NCBI RefSeq assembly: GCF_018390645.1
Contig: NZ_JAHBGC010000038.1
Span: 393,645 to 457,644, forward strand
Direction: 5' to 3'
DNA length: 64,000 bases
DNA from: Ancylobacter dichloromethanicus
Lineage (GTDB): Bacteria > Pseudomonadota > Alphaproteobacteria > Rhizobiales > Xanthobacteraceae
The notes beneath the pieces were generated by a model. It was not told the origin of the DNA and searched no databases. It saw only the letters and a program-made list of their open reading frames with translations. A program made the translations under genes and the position numbers. Of this stretch, positions 23,681 to 33,546 are shown in pieces (within the stretch, counting starts at the first letter, position 1; each line of letters begins with the position of its first letter).

Positions 23681-24217
23681 ATGGCAACACTGATCGACAG
23701 GCGTGGTCCGTCACGCCGCGCCGTGCTCGCCGGCATCGGCGCGGCCGGCGCGCTGATGGTGAGCGGCGCGGCGGTGCTGAACCCGCGCGAGGCGTGGGGC
23801 CTGGAGGTCACCGCGCTCAAGCCGGAGACCATGCGCACGCTCATCGTCATGGCGCGCGACGTCTACCCGCATGACCGTGTCCCCGACCGTTTCTACGCCA
23901 TCGCGATGAAGCCCTATGAGACGGACGCGGCCAAGGACCCCGCGCTCAAGGCGCTGGTCGAGGACGGCGTCGTCACCCTCAATACGCTCGCCAGGGCCAA
24001 TTACGGCGTGCCCTATGCCGATGTCGGCTGGGAGGACCAGCGCGTGGCGCTGCTGCGCCAGATCGAGGACAGTGCCTTCTTCGAGAAGGTGCGCGGGGGC
24101 CTCGTGGTCGGTCTCTACAACCAGGAGGAGATATGGCCGATCTTCGGCTATGAGGGCGCCTCGGCCGACAAGGGCGGTTACATCGACCGCGGCTTCGACG
24201 ACATCGCCTGGCTGTGA
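23681..24217 (+). CDS. Tat-exported small subunit of a GMC dehydrogenase (gluconate 2-dehydrogenase subunit 3-like)
   Basis: Encodes 178 residues. The N-terminus has a twin-arginine signal (SRRAVLAGIGAAGALMVSGAA, Arg12-Arg13). The mature part contains TMRTLIVMARDVYPHDRVPDRFY and ends GGYIDRGFDDIAWL. This fits the small (gamma) subunits that accompany FAD-dependent glucose, sorbitol or gluconate dehydrogenases. By analogy it would carry the folded catalytic subunit through the Tat pathway. The ATG at 23681 follows a strong GGGAGG site. The preceding ~50 bp are AT-rich and probably hold the promoter. The GMC gene starts 15 bp after the stop. Confidence 0.85.
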   Translation: MATLIDRRGPSRRAVLAGIGAAGALMVSGAAVLNPREAWGLEVTALKPETMRTLIVMARDVYPHDRVPDRFYAIAMKPYETDAAKDPALKALVEDGVVTLNTLARANYGVPYADVGWEDQRVALLRQIEDSAFFEKVRGGLVVGLYNQEEIWPIFGYEGASADKGGYIDRGFDDIAWL

Positions 24218-24232
24218 GGGTAGGAGCGAACC

Positions 24233-25804
24233 ATGTCTGCACCCTTCGATCTGAATGATGATTCCGTCGTCGTCATCGTCGGCTCCGGCGCCGGCGGCGG
24301 CACTCTGGGCACCGAGCTGGCGCTCAAGGGCATCAAGGTGGTGATCCTTGAGGCCGGCCAGCGCCACAACATGGAAGACTTCGTCAATAATGAGTGGGAG
24401 AGCTTCTCCCAACTCGCCTGGACCGACATGCGCACCACCTCCGGCTCGTGGCGGGTGCACAAGAACTTCCCCAACCTTCCCGCCTGGATCGTCAAGGCGG
24501 TGGGCGGCTCCTCCGTCCATTGGGCGGGCGCCTCGCTGCGCCTGCAGGAGCATGAGTTCAAGACGGCGTCGACCTATGGCGGCCTCGATGGCGCCAACCT
24601 GCTCGACTGGCCGATCACGTTGAAGGAGTTGGAGCCCTGGTACGCCAAGGCCGAGGACCGCATGGGCGTGACCCGCACCAACGGTATCCCCGGCCTGCCG
24701 GGCAACAACAACTTCAAGGTGTTCGAGGCCGGGGCCAAGAACATCGGCTACAAGGAGGTTTCCACCGGAAGGATGGCGATCAACAGCGAGCCGCGCGCCG
24801 ACCGGGGCTCCTGCCAGCAGATCGGCTTCTGCTTCCAGGGCTGCAAGTCGGGGGCGAAATGGTCGACGCTGATCGCCGAGATTCCGCGCGGCGAGGAAAC
24901 CGGCAATCTGGAAGTGCGGCCGCAGAGCATGGTGCAGAAGATCGAGCACGATGCCTCCGGCAAGGCGACCGGCGTCGTCTATGTCGACAAGGACGGCAAG
25001 ACCCAGCGCCAGAAGGCGCGCATCGTGGCGGTGGCCGGCAATTCGATCGAAAGCCCGCGCCTGCTGCTCAACTCGGCCAGCAGCCTGTTCCCGGACGGTC
25101 TCGCCAACTCCTCGGGGCAGGTGGGGCGCAACTACATGCGCCACATGACCGGCTCGGTCTACGCGATCTTCGAGAAGCCGGTGCACATGTATCGCGGCAC
25201 CACCATGGCCGGCATCGTGCGCGATGAGGCGGGCTTCGACACCAAGCGCGGCTTCGTCGGCGGCTACGAGATGGAGACGCTCTCGATCGGCGTGCCGTTC
25301 ATGGCCGCCTTCCTCGATCCGGGCGGCTGGGGCCGCTCCTTCGCCTCGGCGATGGACGGCTATGTGAACATGGCCGGGCTGTGGATCGTGGGCGAGGACA
25401 TGCCGCAGGAGACCAACCGCGTCACGCTCAACACTGATGTGAAGGACCAGTACGGCCTGCCGGTGGCGAATGTGCATTTCGACGACCACCCGAACGATGT
25501 CGCCATGCGCAACCACGCCTATGCGCAGGGCGCGGCGATGTATGATTCGGTCGGCGCGACGCGCTCCCTGCCGACGCCGCCCTATCCCTCGACGCATAAT
25601 CTCGGCACCAACCGGATGAGCGAGAAGGCCCGCGACGGCGTGGTGAACAAGCACGGCCAGACCCACGACATCCCGAACCTGTTCATCGCCGATGGCAGCC
25701 AGTTCACCACCGGCGGCGCCGAAAACCCGACGCTGACCATCGTGGCGCTGGCGCTGCGGCAGGCCGATTTCATCGCCGGCGAGATGACGCGAAAGACCAT
25801 CTGA
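24233..25804 (+). CDS. GMC-family FAD dehydrogenase, catalytic subunit
   Basis: Encodes 523 residues. The FAD-binding GSGAGGGTLG is at residues 17-26 and the ILEAG strand follows. The C-terminal GMC signature includes HNLGTNRMS (His455) and FIADGSQFTTGGAENPTLT, whose Asn replaces the second His of many oxidases. CQQIGFCFQGC (Cys194, Cys200, Cys204) has the C-X5-C-X3-C spacing reported for the 3Fe-4S cluster of FAD glucose dehydrogenase. The enzyme therefore probably passes electrons from an alcohol or sugar through this cluster. No signal peptide is seen, so export should depend on the small subunit encoded upstream. No cytochrome c subunit gene follows. The substrate cannot be assigned. Confidence 0.88.
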   Translation: MSAPFDLNDDSVVVIVGSGAGGGTLGTELALKGIKVVILEAGQRHNMEDFVNNEWESFSQLAWTDMRTTSGSWRVHKNFPNLPAWIVKAVGGSSVHWAGASLRLQEHEFKTASTYGGLDGANLLDWPITLKELEPWYAKAEDRMGVTRTNGIPGLPGNNNFKVFEAGAKNIGYKEVSTGRMAINSEPRADRGSCQQIGFCFQGCKSGAKWSTLIAEIPRGEETGNLEVRPQSMVQKIEHDASGKATGVVYVDKDGKTQRQKARIVAVAGNSIESPRLLLNSASSLFPDGLANSSGQVGRNYMRHMTGSVYAIFEKPVHMYRGTTMAGIVRDEAGFDTKRGFVGGYEMETLSIGVPFMAAFLDPGGWGRSFASAMDGYVNMAGLWIVGEDMPQETNRVTLNTDVKDQYGLPVANVHFDDHPNDVAMRNHAYAQGAAMYDSVGATRSLPTPPYPSTHNLGTNRMSEKARDGVVNKHGQTHDIPNLFIADGSQFTTGGAENPTLTIVALALRQADFIAGEMTRKTI

Positions 25805-25883
25805 GAAACGCCTGCCTCCTGTCAGGGCCGGGCCTTTCCCGGCCCTCCACGGTCCGGCCGATGAAGGCCGCCTCCCTCCCTCC

Positions 25884-25912
25884 GCCGCCGGCGCCCTGCC
25901 GGCGGCTTTTCC
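25884..25912 (+). terminator. Rho-independent terminator after the GMC gene
   Basis: The stem GCCGCCGG / CCGGCGGC with loop CGCCCTG is followed by TTTTCC. A second hairpin (GGGCCGGG / CCCGGCCC) lies just before, at about 25824-25845. Together they should end the GMC dehydrogenase operon before leuB. Confidence 0.8.
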
Positions 25913-26034
25913 TTGCCGGTTGTCCCGCCGCCGACCGCGCACCGCTTGCCAGCAAGGGCGCCAGCGATTAGCACTCGCTCGCCGGGCGGCCGCCCGGCAA
26001 AGACGCTCTCCCCACAGCGCCTGCGAGGCATATC

Positions 26035-27144
26035 ATGGCCACCCACAAGCTTCTTCTTCTCCCCGGCGACGGCATCGGCCCCGAAGTGATGGCCGAGGTG
26101 AAGCGGGTCATCGACTGGCTCGACAGGCGCGGCGTCGCCTCCTTCGCCATCGAGGAGGACCTCGTCGGCGGCGCCGCCTATGATTCCTGCGGCCTGCCGA
26201 TCTCCGAGGAGGCGATGGCCAAGGCGTTCGCCGCCGACGCCATCCTGCTCGGCGCCGTGGGCGGCGCCAAATGGGCGCATGTGAACTATGAGGTGCGCCC
26301 GGAGGCCGGCCTGCTGCGCCTGCGCAAGGACCTGCAGCTGTTCGCCAATCTGCGCCCCGCCGTGTGCTACCCGGCGCTCGCCGATGCCTCCAGCCTCAAG
26401 CGCGAGCTGGTAGAGGGGCTCGACGTGCTGATCGTGCGCGAACTGACCGGCGGCGTCTATTTCGGCGAGCCCAAGACCATCACCGATCTCAGTGACGGGC
26501 AGAAGCGCGCCATCGACACGCAGATCTACGAATCCTACGAGATCGAGCGCATCGCCCGCGTCGCCTTCGAACTCGCCCGCACCCGCCGCAACAAGGTGGT
26601 GTCGACCGAGAAGCACAATGTGATGAAGACCGGCCTGCTGTGGAAGCAGGTGGTGAGCGAGGTGCACGGTTCTAGCTTCGAGGACGTGGCGCTGGAGCAC
26701 CAGCTCGCCGATTCCTGCGGCATGCAGCTGGTGCGCGCGCCCAAGCAGTTCGACGTCATCGTCACCGACAATCTGTTCGGCGACATCCTTTCCGACGTGG
26801 CGGCGATGCTCACCGGCTCGCTCGGCATGCTGCCCTCCGCCTCGCTCGGCGGGGTGGAGGAGGTCTCCGGCCGCCGCCGCGCGCTCTATGAGCCGGTGCA
26901 CGGTGCGGCCCCCGACATCGCCGGCAAGGGGCTGGCCAATCCGATCGCCATGGTTGGCTCGCTCGCCATGGCGCTGCGCTATTCCTTCGGCGAGCTGGAA
27001 GCGGCCGACCGCATCGAGGCGGCGATCGCCGGGGTGCTGGCCGGTGGTGTGCGCACGGCGGACATCTATTCCGAGGGCAAGACCCGCGTCGGCACAGCAG
27101 GCATGGGCGATGCCATCCTCGCCGAGCTCGACAAGGCGGCCTGA
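26035..27144 (+). CDS. leuB: 3-isopropylmalate dehydrogenase
   Basis: Encodes 369 residues. LeuB oxidises and decarboxylates 3-isopropylmalate with NAD. Signatures are [13 protein letters not shown] at the N-terminus, [27 protein letters not shown] (substrate-binding arginines), the catalytic Tyr region [25 protein letters not shown] with the metal-binding aspartates, and [14 protein letters not shown] in the NAD-binding part. It lies about 3.6 kb after leuD, behind its own upstream region of 230 bp that follows two terminator hairpins, so it is probably transcribed separately. Confidence 0.97.
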   Translation: MATHKLLLLPGDGIGPEVMAEVKRVIDWLDRRGVASFAIEEDLVGGAAYDSCGLPISEEAMAKAFAADAILLGAVGGAKWAHVNYEVRPEAGLLRLRKDLQLFANLRPAVCYPALADASSLKRELVEGLDVLIVRELTGGVYFGEPKTITDLSDGQKRAIDTQIYESYEIERIARVAFELARTRRNKVVSTEKHNVMKTGLLWKQVVSEVHGSSFEDVALEHQLADSCGMQLVRAPKQFDVIVTDNLFGDILSDVAAMLTGSLGMLPSASLGGVEEVSGRRRALYEPVHGAAPDIAGKGLANPIAMVGSLAMALRYSFGELEAADRIEAAIAGVLAGGVRTADIYSEGKTRVGTAGMGDAILAELDKAA

Positions 27145-27174
27145 GCGGCGACGACCCGTTCTTCGTGACGAGAG

Positions 27175-27198
27175 AGCCCGGCTTCGGCCGGGCTTTCT
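27175..27198 (+). terminator. Rho-independent terminator after leuB
   Basis: The stem AGCCCGGC / GCCGGGCT with a TTCG loop and trailing TTTCT lies 31 bp after the leuB stop. Confidence 0.85.
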
Positions 27199-27224
27199 GT
27201 TGTCGTGGGCTGGTAAGAGCTCAT

Positions 27225-27251
27225 GAAAAAGCCCGGCAAAGGCCGGGCTTC
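27225..27251 (-). terminator. Rho-independent terminator for the minus-strand gene at 27284
   Basis: On the minus strand AGCCCGGC / GCCGGGCT encloses a CTTT loop and is followed by TTTTTC. It sits 33 bp after the stop of the small exported protein gene. Confidence 0.85.
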
Positions 27252-27283
27252 GACGTCGTCAGGGCAACCGGCGAAGGCGCGAA

Positions 27284-27559
27284 TCAGTAGCCCGGCAGGT
27301 CGAAGCGGCTCGGCAGCGGCCAGCGAATGCCGGTGATGCCGCCATCGTCGCCATATTGCGGATAGAGCGGCTGGGCGACGTAGACATAGTTGAGGTCGCG
27401 CGAGGTGCCGGGCTTCACTACCGGGCCGGGATCGAGATAGGAGCGCGGCGGCAGCTTGCGGATGATGATGCGGGTGGAGTCCTGCGCGTTGGCGGGCGCC
27501 GTGGCGACGACGGCGGAGCCAGCTACGAGAGCGGCAAGGGCAAACAGAGCGACACGCAT
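27284..27559 (-). CDS. Small exported protein of unknown function
   Basis: Encodes 91 residues. MRVALFALAALVAGSAVVATAPANAQ is a clear signal peptide. The mature part (about 65 residues) contains IIIRKLPPRSYLDPGPVVKPGT and NYVYVAQPLYPQYGDDGG, and is rich in Pro and Tyr. Similar short secreted proteins are found across Hyphomicrobiales, but I know of no function. The start is supported by GGAGG located 5 nt before ATG 27559, and a good terminator follows the stop. It is therefore a free-standing transcribed gene. Confidence 0.75.
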   Translation of the reverse strand: MRVALFALAALVAGSAVVATAPANAQDSTRIIIRKLPPRSYLDPGPVVKPGTSRDLNYVYVAQPLYPQYGDDGGITGIRWPLPSRFDLPGY

Positions 27560-27656
27560 CTCAACCTCCAGGCAACGGTCGCGTCGCATGGCGCGAACGG
27601 TCTCGTCAGGTACAACATTGCCCGCAACTTATCGTTCCGTCGAGATGAGGGAAGTA

Positions 27657-28610
27657 CTAATTGCGCCGGTAGGCGACGAAATATGCCGCTTCCACCAGAA
27701 GTGTGGCCGCCGTGCCGAAGCCGGAAAGCGCCGCCTCGGCCTCGCCCACCAGCCGGGCGAGCTCCGAACGCGCCCCGTCAATGCCGAGCCTGCCGACCAG
27801 CGTGGCCTTGCCGGCGGCGGCGTCCTTGCCCAATGCCTTGCCCACCAGAGCCGCCTCGCCCTCGACATCGAGCAGGTCGTCGGCGATCTGGAAGGCGCGC
27901 CCGACCGCGCGGGCGTAGCGGTCGAGGCTGGCGCGCTCGGCCGGGCTGGCGCCGCCGAGCAGCGCCCCGGCCTCGCACGCCTGGCGCAGCAGCGCGCCGG
28001 TCTTCATCGCCTGCAACTCGATGATGGCCTCTGCCGGAAGGTCGAGCGGCGCGGGGTCGAGCCCCCCCTCGCCGAATCGCCCCTCGGCGGCGAGATCGAG
28101 CATCTGGCCGCCGATCATGCCGGCGACGCCGGCCGCCCGGGCGAGGCTGGCGACGAGGGCGAGGCGCACGCGCGCGTCAACGTCGCCATAGGGGCCGGTG
28201 TCCTCGCGGGCGAGGATCTCGAAGGCGAGGGTCAGCAACCCGTCGCCGGCGAGGATGGCGGTCGCCTCGTCAAAGGCGCGGTGCACGGTCGGCTGGCCGC
28301 GCCGCAGCTCGTCGTCGTCCATCGCCGGCAGGTCGTCATGGACCAGCGAATAGCAATGGATGCATTCAAGCGCCGCCGCCGCCGGCATCGCCGCGTCTGC
28401 GCGCACGCCGAACAGCGCGGCGGTCTCCAGCACCAGGAACGGGCGCAGCCGCTTGCCGCCGGCGAGCGTCGCATGGCGCATCGCCGCCGCCAGCCTCTCG
28501 CCCGGCGCGCCGCTCTCCGCGATCGCCCCGTCAATATGGGCGGTCACCGCCTCGGCGGTGCGGGCGAGTGCGGCGGCAAGGGGCGGGGGGAGGTTCTCAG
28601 AAGCGGGCAT
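27657..28610 (-). CDS. ispA: Polyprenyl synthetase (farnesyl/geranyl diphosphate synthase)
   Basis: Encodes 317 residues. The first aspartate-rich motif HDDLPAMDDD (residues 91-100) and the second, QIADDLLDVEG (about 238-248), are intact, with GGKRLRPFLVLE for the diphosphate-binding Lys/Arg. IspA-type enzymes condense IPP with DMAPP and GPP to farnesyl diphosphate, the precursor of quinone side chains, hopanoids and undecaprenyl phosphate. Bulky residues before the first motif (CYSLV) fit a short-chain product, but exact chain length is not proven. It diverges from mtgA. The xseB and dxs neighbours seen in some bacteria are not here. Confidence 0.92.
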   Translation of the reverse strand: MPASENLPPPLAAALARTAEAVTAHIDGAIAESGAPGERLAAAMRHATLAGGKRLRPFLVLETAALFGVRADAAMPAAAALECIHCYSLVHDDLPAMDDDELRRGQPTVHRAFDEATAILAGDGLLTLAFEILAREDTGPYGDVDARVRLALVASLARAAGVAGMIGGQMLDLAAEGRFGEGGLDPAPLDLPAEAIIELQAMKTGALLRQACEAGALLGGASPAERASLDRYARAVGRAFQIADDLLDVEGEAALVGKALGKDAAAGKATLVGRLGIDGARSELARLVGEAEAALSGFGTAATLLVEAAYFVAYRRN

Positions 28611-28752
28611 GGTGTCCGTAGGGTTGGCGCAGCCGGAACTGCGCGTTCCGTGCCCGAGGTGGACGGCGCGGTCAAGCGAGGGTCCGGTTCACGCGCCGGC
28701 CGGTCGACCGCCGCGGTGAGCCCGGCTAGAGTGGCCGGGCCGGGGAGAGAGC

Positions 28753-29421
28753 ATGGGTCGGGTGTGGCGTTGGGTGTGGAAGATCGCGCTGGTGGCGGTG
28801 GCGACGCCGCTGGTGCTCGGCCTGCTCTATAATGTGGTGCCCGCGCCATCGACGCTGATGCTGGCCCGCTGGGCGGGCGGCCAGCCGGTCGAGCGCGTCT
28901 GGCTGCCGCTCGACGACATCTCGCCGAACCTGATCCGCTCCGTGCTGGCCTCGGAGGATGCGCGCTTCTGCACCCATTCGGGGGTCGACATGGTGGAACT
29001 GCAGGGCGTGATCGACGAATCGGACGGGCTGAACGCGCCGCGCGGGGCGTCGACCATCACCATGCAACTGGTGAAGAACCTGTTCCTGTGGAATGGGCGC
29101 AGCTTCATCCGCAAGGGCCTGGAACTGCCGCTGGCGCTGTATCTCAACGTGGTGATGCCGAAGCGGCGCCAGCTCGAACTCTATCTCAATCTTGCCGAAT
29201 GGGGGCCCGACGGCCAGTTCGGCGTCGAGGCGGGCGCGCGGCGGGCCTTCAGGCGCGGGGCCGGCGACCTCACGGCGCGGCAGGCGGCGCTGCTCGCGGT
29301 CATGCTGCCCAACCCGCACCGGCGCGATGCCGGCAAGCCGGGCAGGGGGCTGAGCCGGCTGGCCGCCAATCTGCAGGCGCGCATTCCGCGCGAGGGGGCG
29401 GAGCTGACCGCCTGCCTTTGA
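28753..29421 (+). CDS. mtgA: Monofunctional biosynthetic peptidoglycan transglycosylase
   Basis: Encodes 222 residues: one N-terminal membrane anchor (about residues 9-29) and a GT51 glycosyltransferase domain. The catalytic Glu68 lies in ASEDARFCTHSGVD, followed by RGASTITMQLVKNLFLW and KRRQLELYLNLAEWG, all hallmarks of the family. It polymerises lipid II into glycan strands without a transpeptidase domain. It lies 168 bp upstream of rpmF, an order often seen in Hyphomicrobiales. The intergenic region before rpmF is AT-richer and may carry a separate promoter. Confidence 0.95.
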   Translation: MGRVWRWVWKIALVAVATPLVLGLLYNVVPAPSTLMLARWAGGQPVERVWLPLDDISPNLIRSVLASEDARFCTHSGVDMVELQGVIDESDGLNAPRGASTITMQLVKNLFLWNGRSFIRKGLELPLALYLNVVMPKRRQLELYLNLAEWGPDGQFGVEAGARRAFRRGAGDLTARQAALLAVMLPNPHRRDAGKPGRGLSRLAANLQARIPREGAELTACL

Positions 29422-29588
29422 AGCGCGGGCGGAGGCGGCGGGCGGGCGCCGCTCAACCTCTGCGACAGATTTGCGTCTGCCTCTTTCACTCGTGCGCATG
29501 AGTCTGTATAAGCCGCCACTCGAATTACGCACGATCCGGCGCCGGCCCTTCCGACTGGGCGTGAGCCAGGCCGGGACAGGAGAAGACC

Positions 29589-29774
29589 ATGGCAGTTCCG
29601 AAGAAGAAAACCAGCCCGTCGCGTCGCGGCATGCGCCGCTCCGCCGACGCTCTCGCCAAGCCGACCTATATCGAGGACAAGGATTCGGGCGAGCTGCGCC
29701 GTCCGCACCATCTCGACCTGAAGACCGGCATGTACAAGGGCCGTCAGGTTCTCAAGGTCAAGGCCGAGGCCTGA
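29589..29774 (+). CDS. rpmF: 50S ribosomal protein L32
   Basis: Encodes 61 residues. [20 protein letters not shown] and the C-terminal [19 protein letters not shown] are characteristic of bL32. The zinc-binding cysteines of some L32 proteins are absent, as usual in alphaproteobacteria. A ribosome binding site (AGGAG) precedes the ATG. It is followed by a strong terminator and appears to be transcribed alone or with mtgA. Confidence 0.97.
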   Translation: MAVPKKKTSPSRRGMRRSADALAKPTYIEDKDSGELRRPHHLDLKTGMYKGRQVLKVKAEA

Positions 29775-29809
29775 TCGGCTCCGGCCGGCCTTTCGGCGGT
29801 GGTTTCTGA

Positions 29810-29835
29810 AGCCGGCCCCGAGGGCCGGCTTTTGC
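29810..29835 (+). terminator. Rho-independent terminator after rpmF
   Basis: The stem AGCCGGCCC / GGGCCGGCT with a short CGA loop is followed by TTTTGC, 36 bp after the rpmF stop. Confidence 0.85.
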
Positions 29836-29991
29836 GCGTCCGGGCCGCCTGCCGGGTGCGGCCTTCGAGACGCCCGCAACGGTAACGATCCGGAAGCCAT
29901 CGCAGGCGTATCATCTCGCGTCGGCGCGCATGGTTGCTTACCAGCGCGCGGCGACGGTGATAGGTGTTGCGCGTCGAACGGGGAGCCTGTC

Positions 29992-31233
29992 GTGTTGCGT
30001 GGAGCAAGCCGTGGATCGCGCCGGGGCGTCGCCTGGCTGTTTGTGGCCGCCGTGCTGGCGCCCGCTCTGGCCGGTTGCGCCTCGCGCCCCGGCGACGACG
30101 CGCTCTCGGTCATCGAGGTCGACCCGGTCAGCATCAGCGAACACACCATCCTCGTCGCTTCCGCCCGCGCCCGCGACCCGCGTCCCGGCGTGTTCTACAA
30201 TGGCGAGCGGACCCCGGAGCTGAGCTTCGCCAAGGTCGAGATCGGCGTGCCGCCGACCCACAAGCCCGGCATGGTGGAGGCGCCGACGAGATCGCCGCCC
30301 AATCCGGCCACGGACATGGTGGTGCTCGAGGCCGAGTATCGCGACACGCCCAAGCAGTTTTCCGCCGACCTGAAGAGCGAGCTGGCGAAGTACCCGGCCG
30401 GCAAGCGGCAGGCGGTCATCTTCGTGCACGGCTACAACACGCTGTTCTCGGAAGCGCTCTATCGCCTGACGCAGATGGTGGAGGATTCCAAGGCGCCGGG
30501 CGTGCCGGTGCTGTTCACCTGGGCCTCGCGCGGCGAAATCGCCGATTATGTCTATGACACCAACAGCGCCACCGCCGCCCGCGACCGGCTAGAGGAGACG
30601 ATCCGTCTCGTCTTCGACAGCGGCGCCGACCAGGTGACCATCTTCGCCCATTCGATGGGCAACTGGGTCACGGTGGAGGCGCTGCGGCAGATCCAGATTT
30701 CCGGCAGGCCGCTGCCGCTGAACAAGCTCGGCAACATCATTCTGGCGGCGCCTGACATCGACGTCGACGTGTTCAAGAGCCAGCTCAAGCGCATGGGCAA
30801 GCCGCCCAAGCCCTTCATCGTCATCGTCTCGAGCGACGACAAGGCGCTGGCCTTCTCCGACTTCATCGCCGGCGACAAGCCGCGCCTCGGGGCGTACACC
30901 CACGACACCGAGCTGGTCGAACTCGGCGCGGTGGTGATCGACATGTCCAAGGTGAAGTCGACCGATGGATTCAATCACGCCAAATTCGCCCAACTGGCCG
31001 AACTGGCGCCGCAGCTTCGCGGCATGCTGGCGCGCGCCGCGCAATCGAATGGCGGCACCCCGGTCGAGGTCGCGGGCATCCAGTTTTCCGGCCTCGACAG
31101 GATGAGGGCCGCGCAGGTCGCGGCGGGGCTTCCCGCCCATTCGCAATCGAGTGCCGGCGAAACCCATCAGAACGACCCGGTCGTCGATACAGCGACCTCG
31201 ATCGTCAGCGCGGGTGCCGTGGCGCGGCCCTGA
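29992..31233 (+). CDS. Alpha/beta-hydrolase lipoprotein (DUF900 family)
   Basis: Encodes 413 residues from a GTG. A lipobox LAGC (Cys29) indicates a lipoprotein. The DUF900 hydrolase domain contains AVIFVHGYNTLFSEALYR, a nucleophile elbow FAHSMGNW (Ser221) and APDIDVDVF (likely acid), with a late His probable in GFNHAKFAQL. The substrate is unknown. Members are serine hydrolases widespread in proteobacteria, perhaps esterases of the envelope. The start is a GTG because GGGAG lies 6 nt upstream and no ATG gives the signal sequence. The C-terminal ~60 residues are low in conservation. It is convergent with phaR. Confidence 0.82.
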   Translation: MLRGASRGSRRGVAWLFVAAVLAPALAGCASRPGDDALSVIEVDPVSISEHTILVASARARDPRPGVFYNGERTPELSFAKVEIGVPPTHKPGMVEAPTRSPPNPATDMVVLEAEYRDTPKQFSADLKSELAKYPAGKRQAVIFVHGYNTLFSEALYRLTQMVEDSKAPGVPVLFTWASRGEIADYVYDTNSATAARDRLEETIRLVFDSGADQVTIFAHSMGNWVTVEALRQIQISGRPLPLNKLGNIILAAPDIDVDVFKSQLKRMGKPPKPFIVIVSSDDKALAFSDFIAGDKPRLGAYTHDTELVELGAVVIDMSKVKSTDGFNHAKFAQLAELAPQLRGMLARAAQSNGGTPVEVAGIQFSGLDRMRAAQVAAGLPAHSQSSAGETHQNDPVVDTATSIVSAGAVARP

Positions 31234-31386
31234 GGCGCGGGGAGATGGTCCGCGTCCGCGCACCGGGCCGACGAGACCGCACACGCCGATGCCGGCCCGG
31301 CGGCAGGCCTTCCAGCGGATCGGCCGGGCGTGGCCGGCGCCCCCTCTCGGCCGCGCCGGCTCCCCGAGCGCCTCGGGGCTTGAACC

Positions 31387-31959
31387 TCAGTCCGGCTTGC
31401 CGCCGTCGCCGAGCTTGTCGAGGCGCTTCTGCATGTCGGCCACCTGCCGGCGCAACTCGTCGAAATCGTCCGGCTGCGGGCCGGCGGGCGCGGCCGGGGT
31501 GTCCTCGGCGCGGCCGTTCGGCAGGAACATCTTGAAGGTGCGGTCGAACATTTCCATGTTCCGGCGGACATGCTCGTCCAATATGCCGAAGCCGCCAATG
31601 CCCAGCGTCTTGGAGAAGTTCTCCCGCAGGCTGTTCTGTTCCTTGCTGAAATTCTCGATCGTCATGTCGAGATAGCGCGGCACCAGCATCTGCATGCTGT
31701 CGCCGTAGAAACGGATGATCTGGCGCAGGAAATTGATCGGCAGCAGGTTCTGCCCCTTGCCTTCCTGCTCGAAGATGATCTGGGTCAGGACGGAGTGGGT
31801 GATGTCGTCGGAGGATTTCGCGTCGTAGACGACGAAATCCTCGCCGTTCTTGACCATCTGCGCGAGGTCTTCCAGCGTTACATAGGTGCTCGTGCCGGTA
31901 TTGTAGAGGCGGCGGTTCGCGTATTTCTTGATGGTGACGGGTTCGTTGGATTTTGCCAT
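31387..31959 (-). CDS. phaR: Polyhydroxyalkanoate synthesis repressor PhaR
   Basis: Encodes 190 residues. The N-terminal PHB accumulation regulatory domain begins VTIKKYANRRLYNTGTSTYVTLEDLAQMV, and the PHB_acc part has FLRQIIRFYGDSMQMLVPRYLDMTIENF. PhaR binds PHB granules and DNA and represses phasin and PHB genes when polymer is absent. The C-terminal tail has a short coiled segment (FDELRRQVADMQKRLDKL). I used ATG 31959, the usual start; an in-frame ATG at 31989 would add 10 residues. It diverges from phaA across a 256-bp gap, which is the likely site of mutual regulation. Confidence 0.95.
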   Translation of the reverse strand: MAKSNEPVTIKKYANRRLYNTGTSTYVTLEDLAQMVKNGEDFVVYDAKSSDDITHSVLTQIIFEQEGKGQNLLPINFLRQIIRFYGDSMQMLVPRYLDMTIENFSKEQNSLRENFSKTLGIGGFGILDEHVRRNMEMFDRTFKMFLPNGRAEDTPAAPAGPQPDDFDELRRQVADMQKRLDKLGDGGKPD

Positions 31960-32215
31960 TGTGATCCAGTCGCCTTGATCGTTTCCCATTGAAAACTCTA
32001 GGACGTTTCCCGACGCCCGGCTACAGGAATTGTGGCCGCTTGCGGGCGTGGCCCCGGCATGGTGCGGCGCGGTGCCGACCTGACGCAAGAAAAGCCGCCT
32101 GCCATTGACATGGATCACGGGAGCCCACCACGATGCTGTCACACCTAGCCACGAAGGTGCGGCATCGGCTCGCTGGCTGTGCCGGATAAACGGAACGTAC
32201 CGGAGGACGTCATTC

Positions 32216-33394
<1,179 letters not shown>

Positions 33395-33546
33395 GCGTCC
33401 GGAACGTGACTGATGCGGATCGGGCACAGGCCGCGCAGTCCGTGAACCGGCGCGACGGCTTGGCGGCTTCGCCGCCTTGCCGCCATCAAGAATCGACGTA
33501 CAAAACGTCGAGGGTTCCCTGGGGAAGGGACGCCAGAGGGGGATAT

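Noticed and set aside
23711-25942. A 743-codon minus-strand frame opposite the GMC dehydrogenase genes
   Set aside because: Shadow frame. The plus-strand genes have clear motifs, a Tat signal and ribosome binding sites.
25968-25976. TTAGCACTC, the left half of the CIRCE heat-shock operator, before leuB
   Set aside because: The matching GAGTGCTAA arm is missing at the required spacing, and leuB is not a heat-shock gene.
32105-32133. TTGACA upstream of phaA as a -35 element
   Set aside because: No acceptable -10 hexamer at 16-19 bp (CCACGA/CACGAT), so a promoter cannot be claimed.
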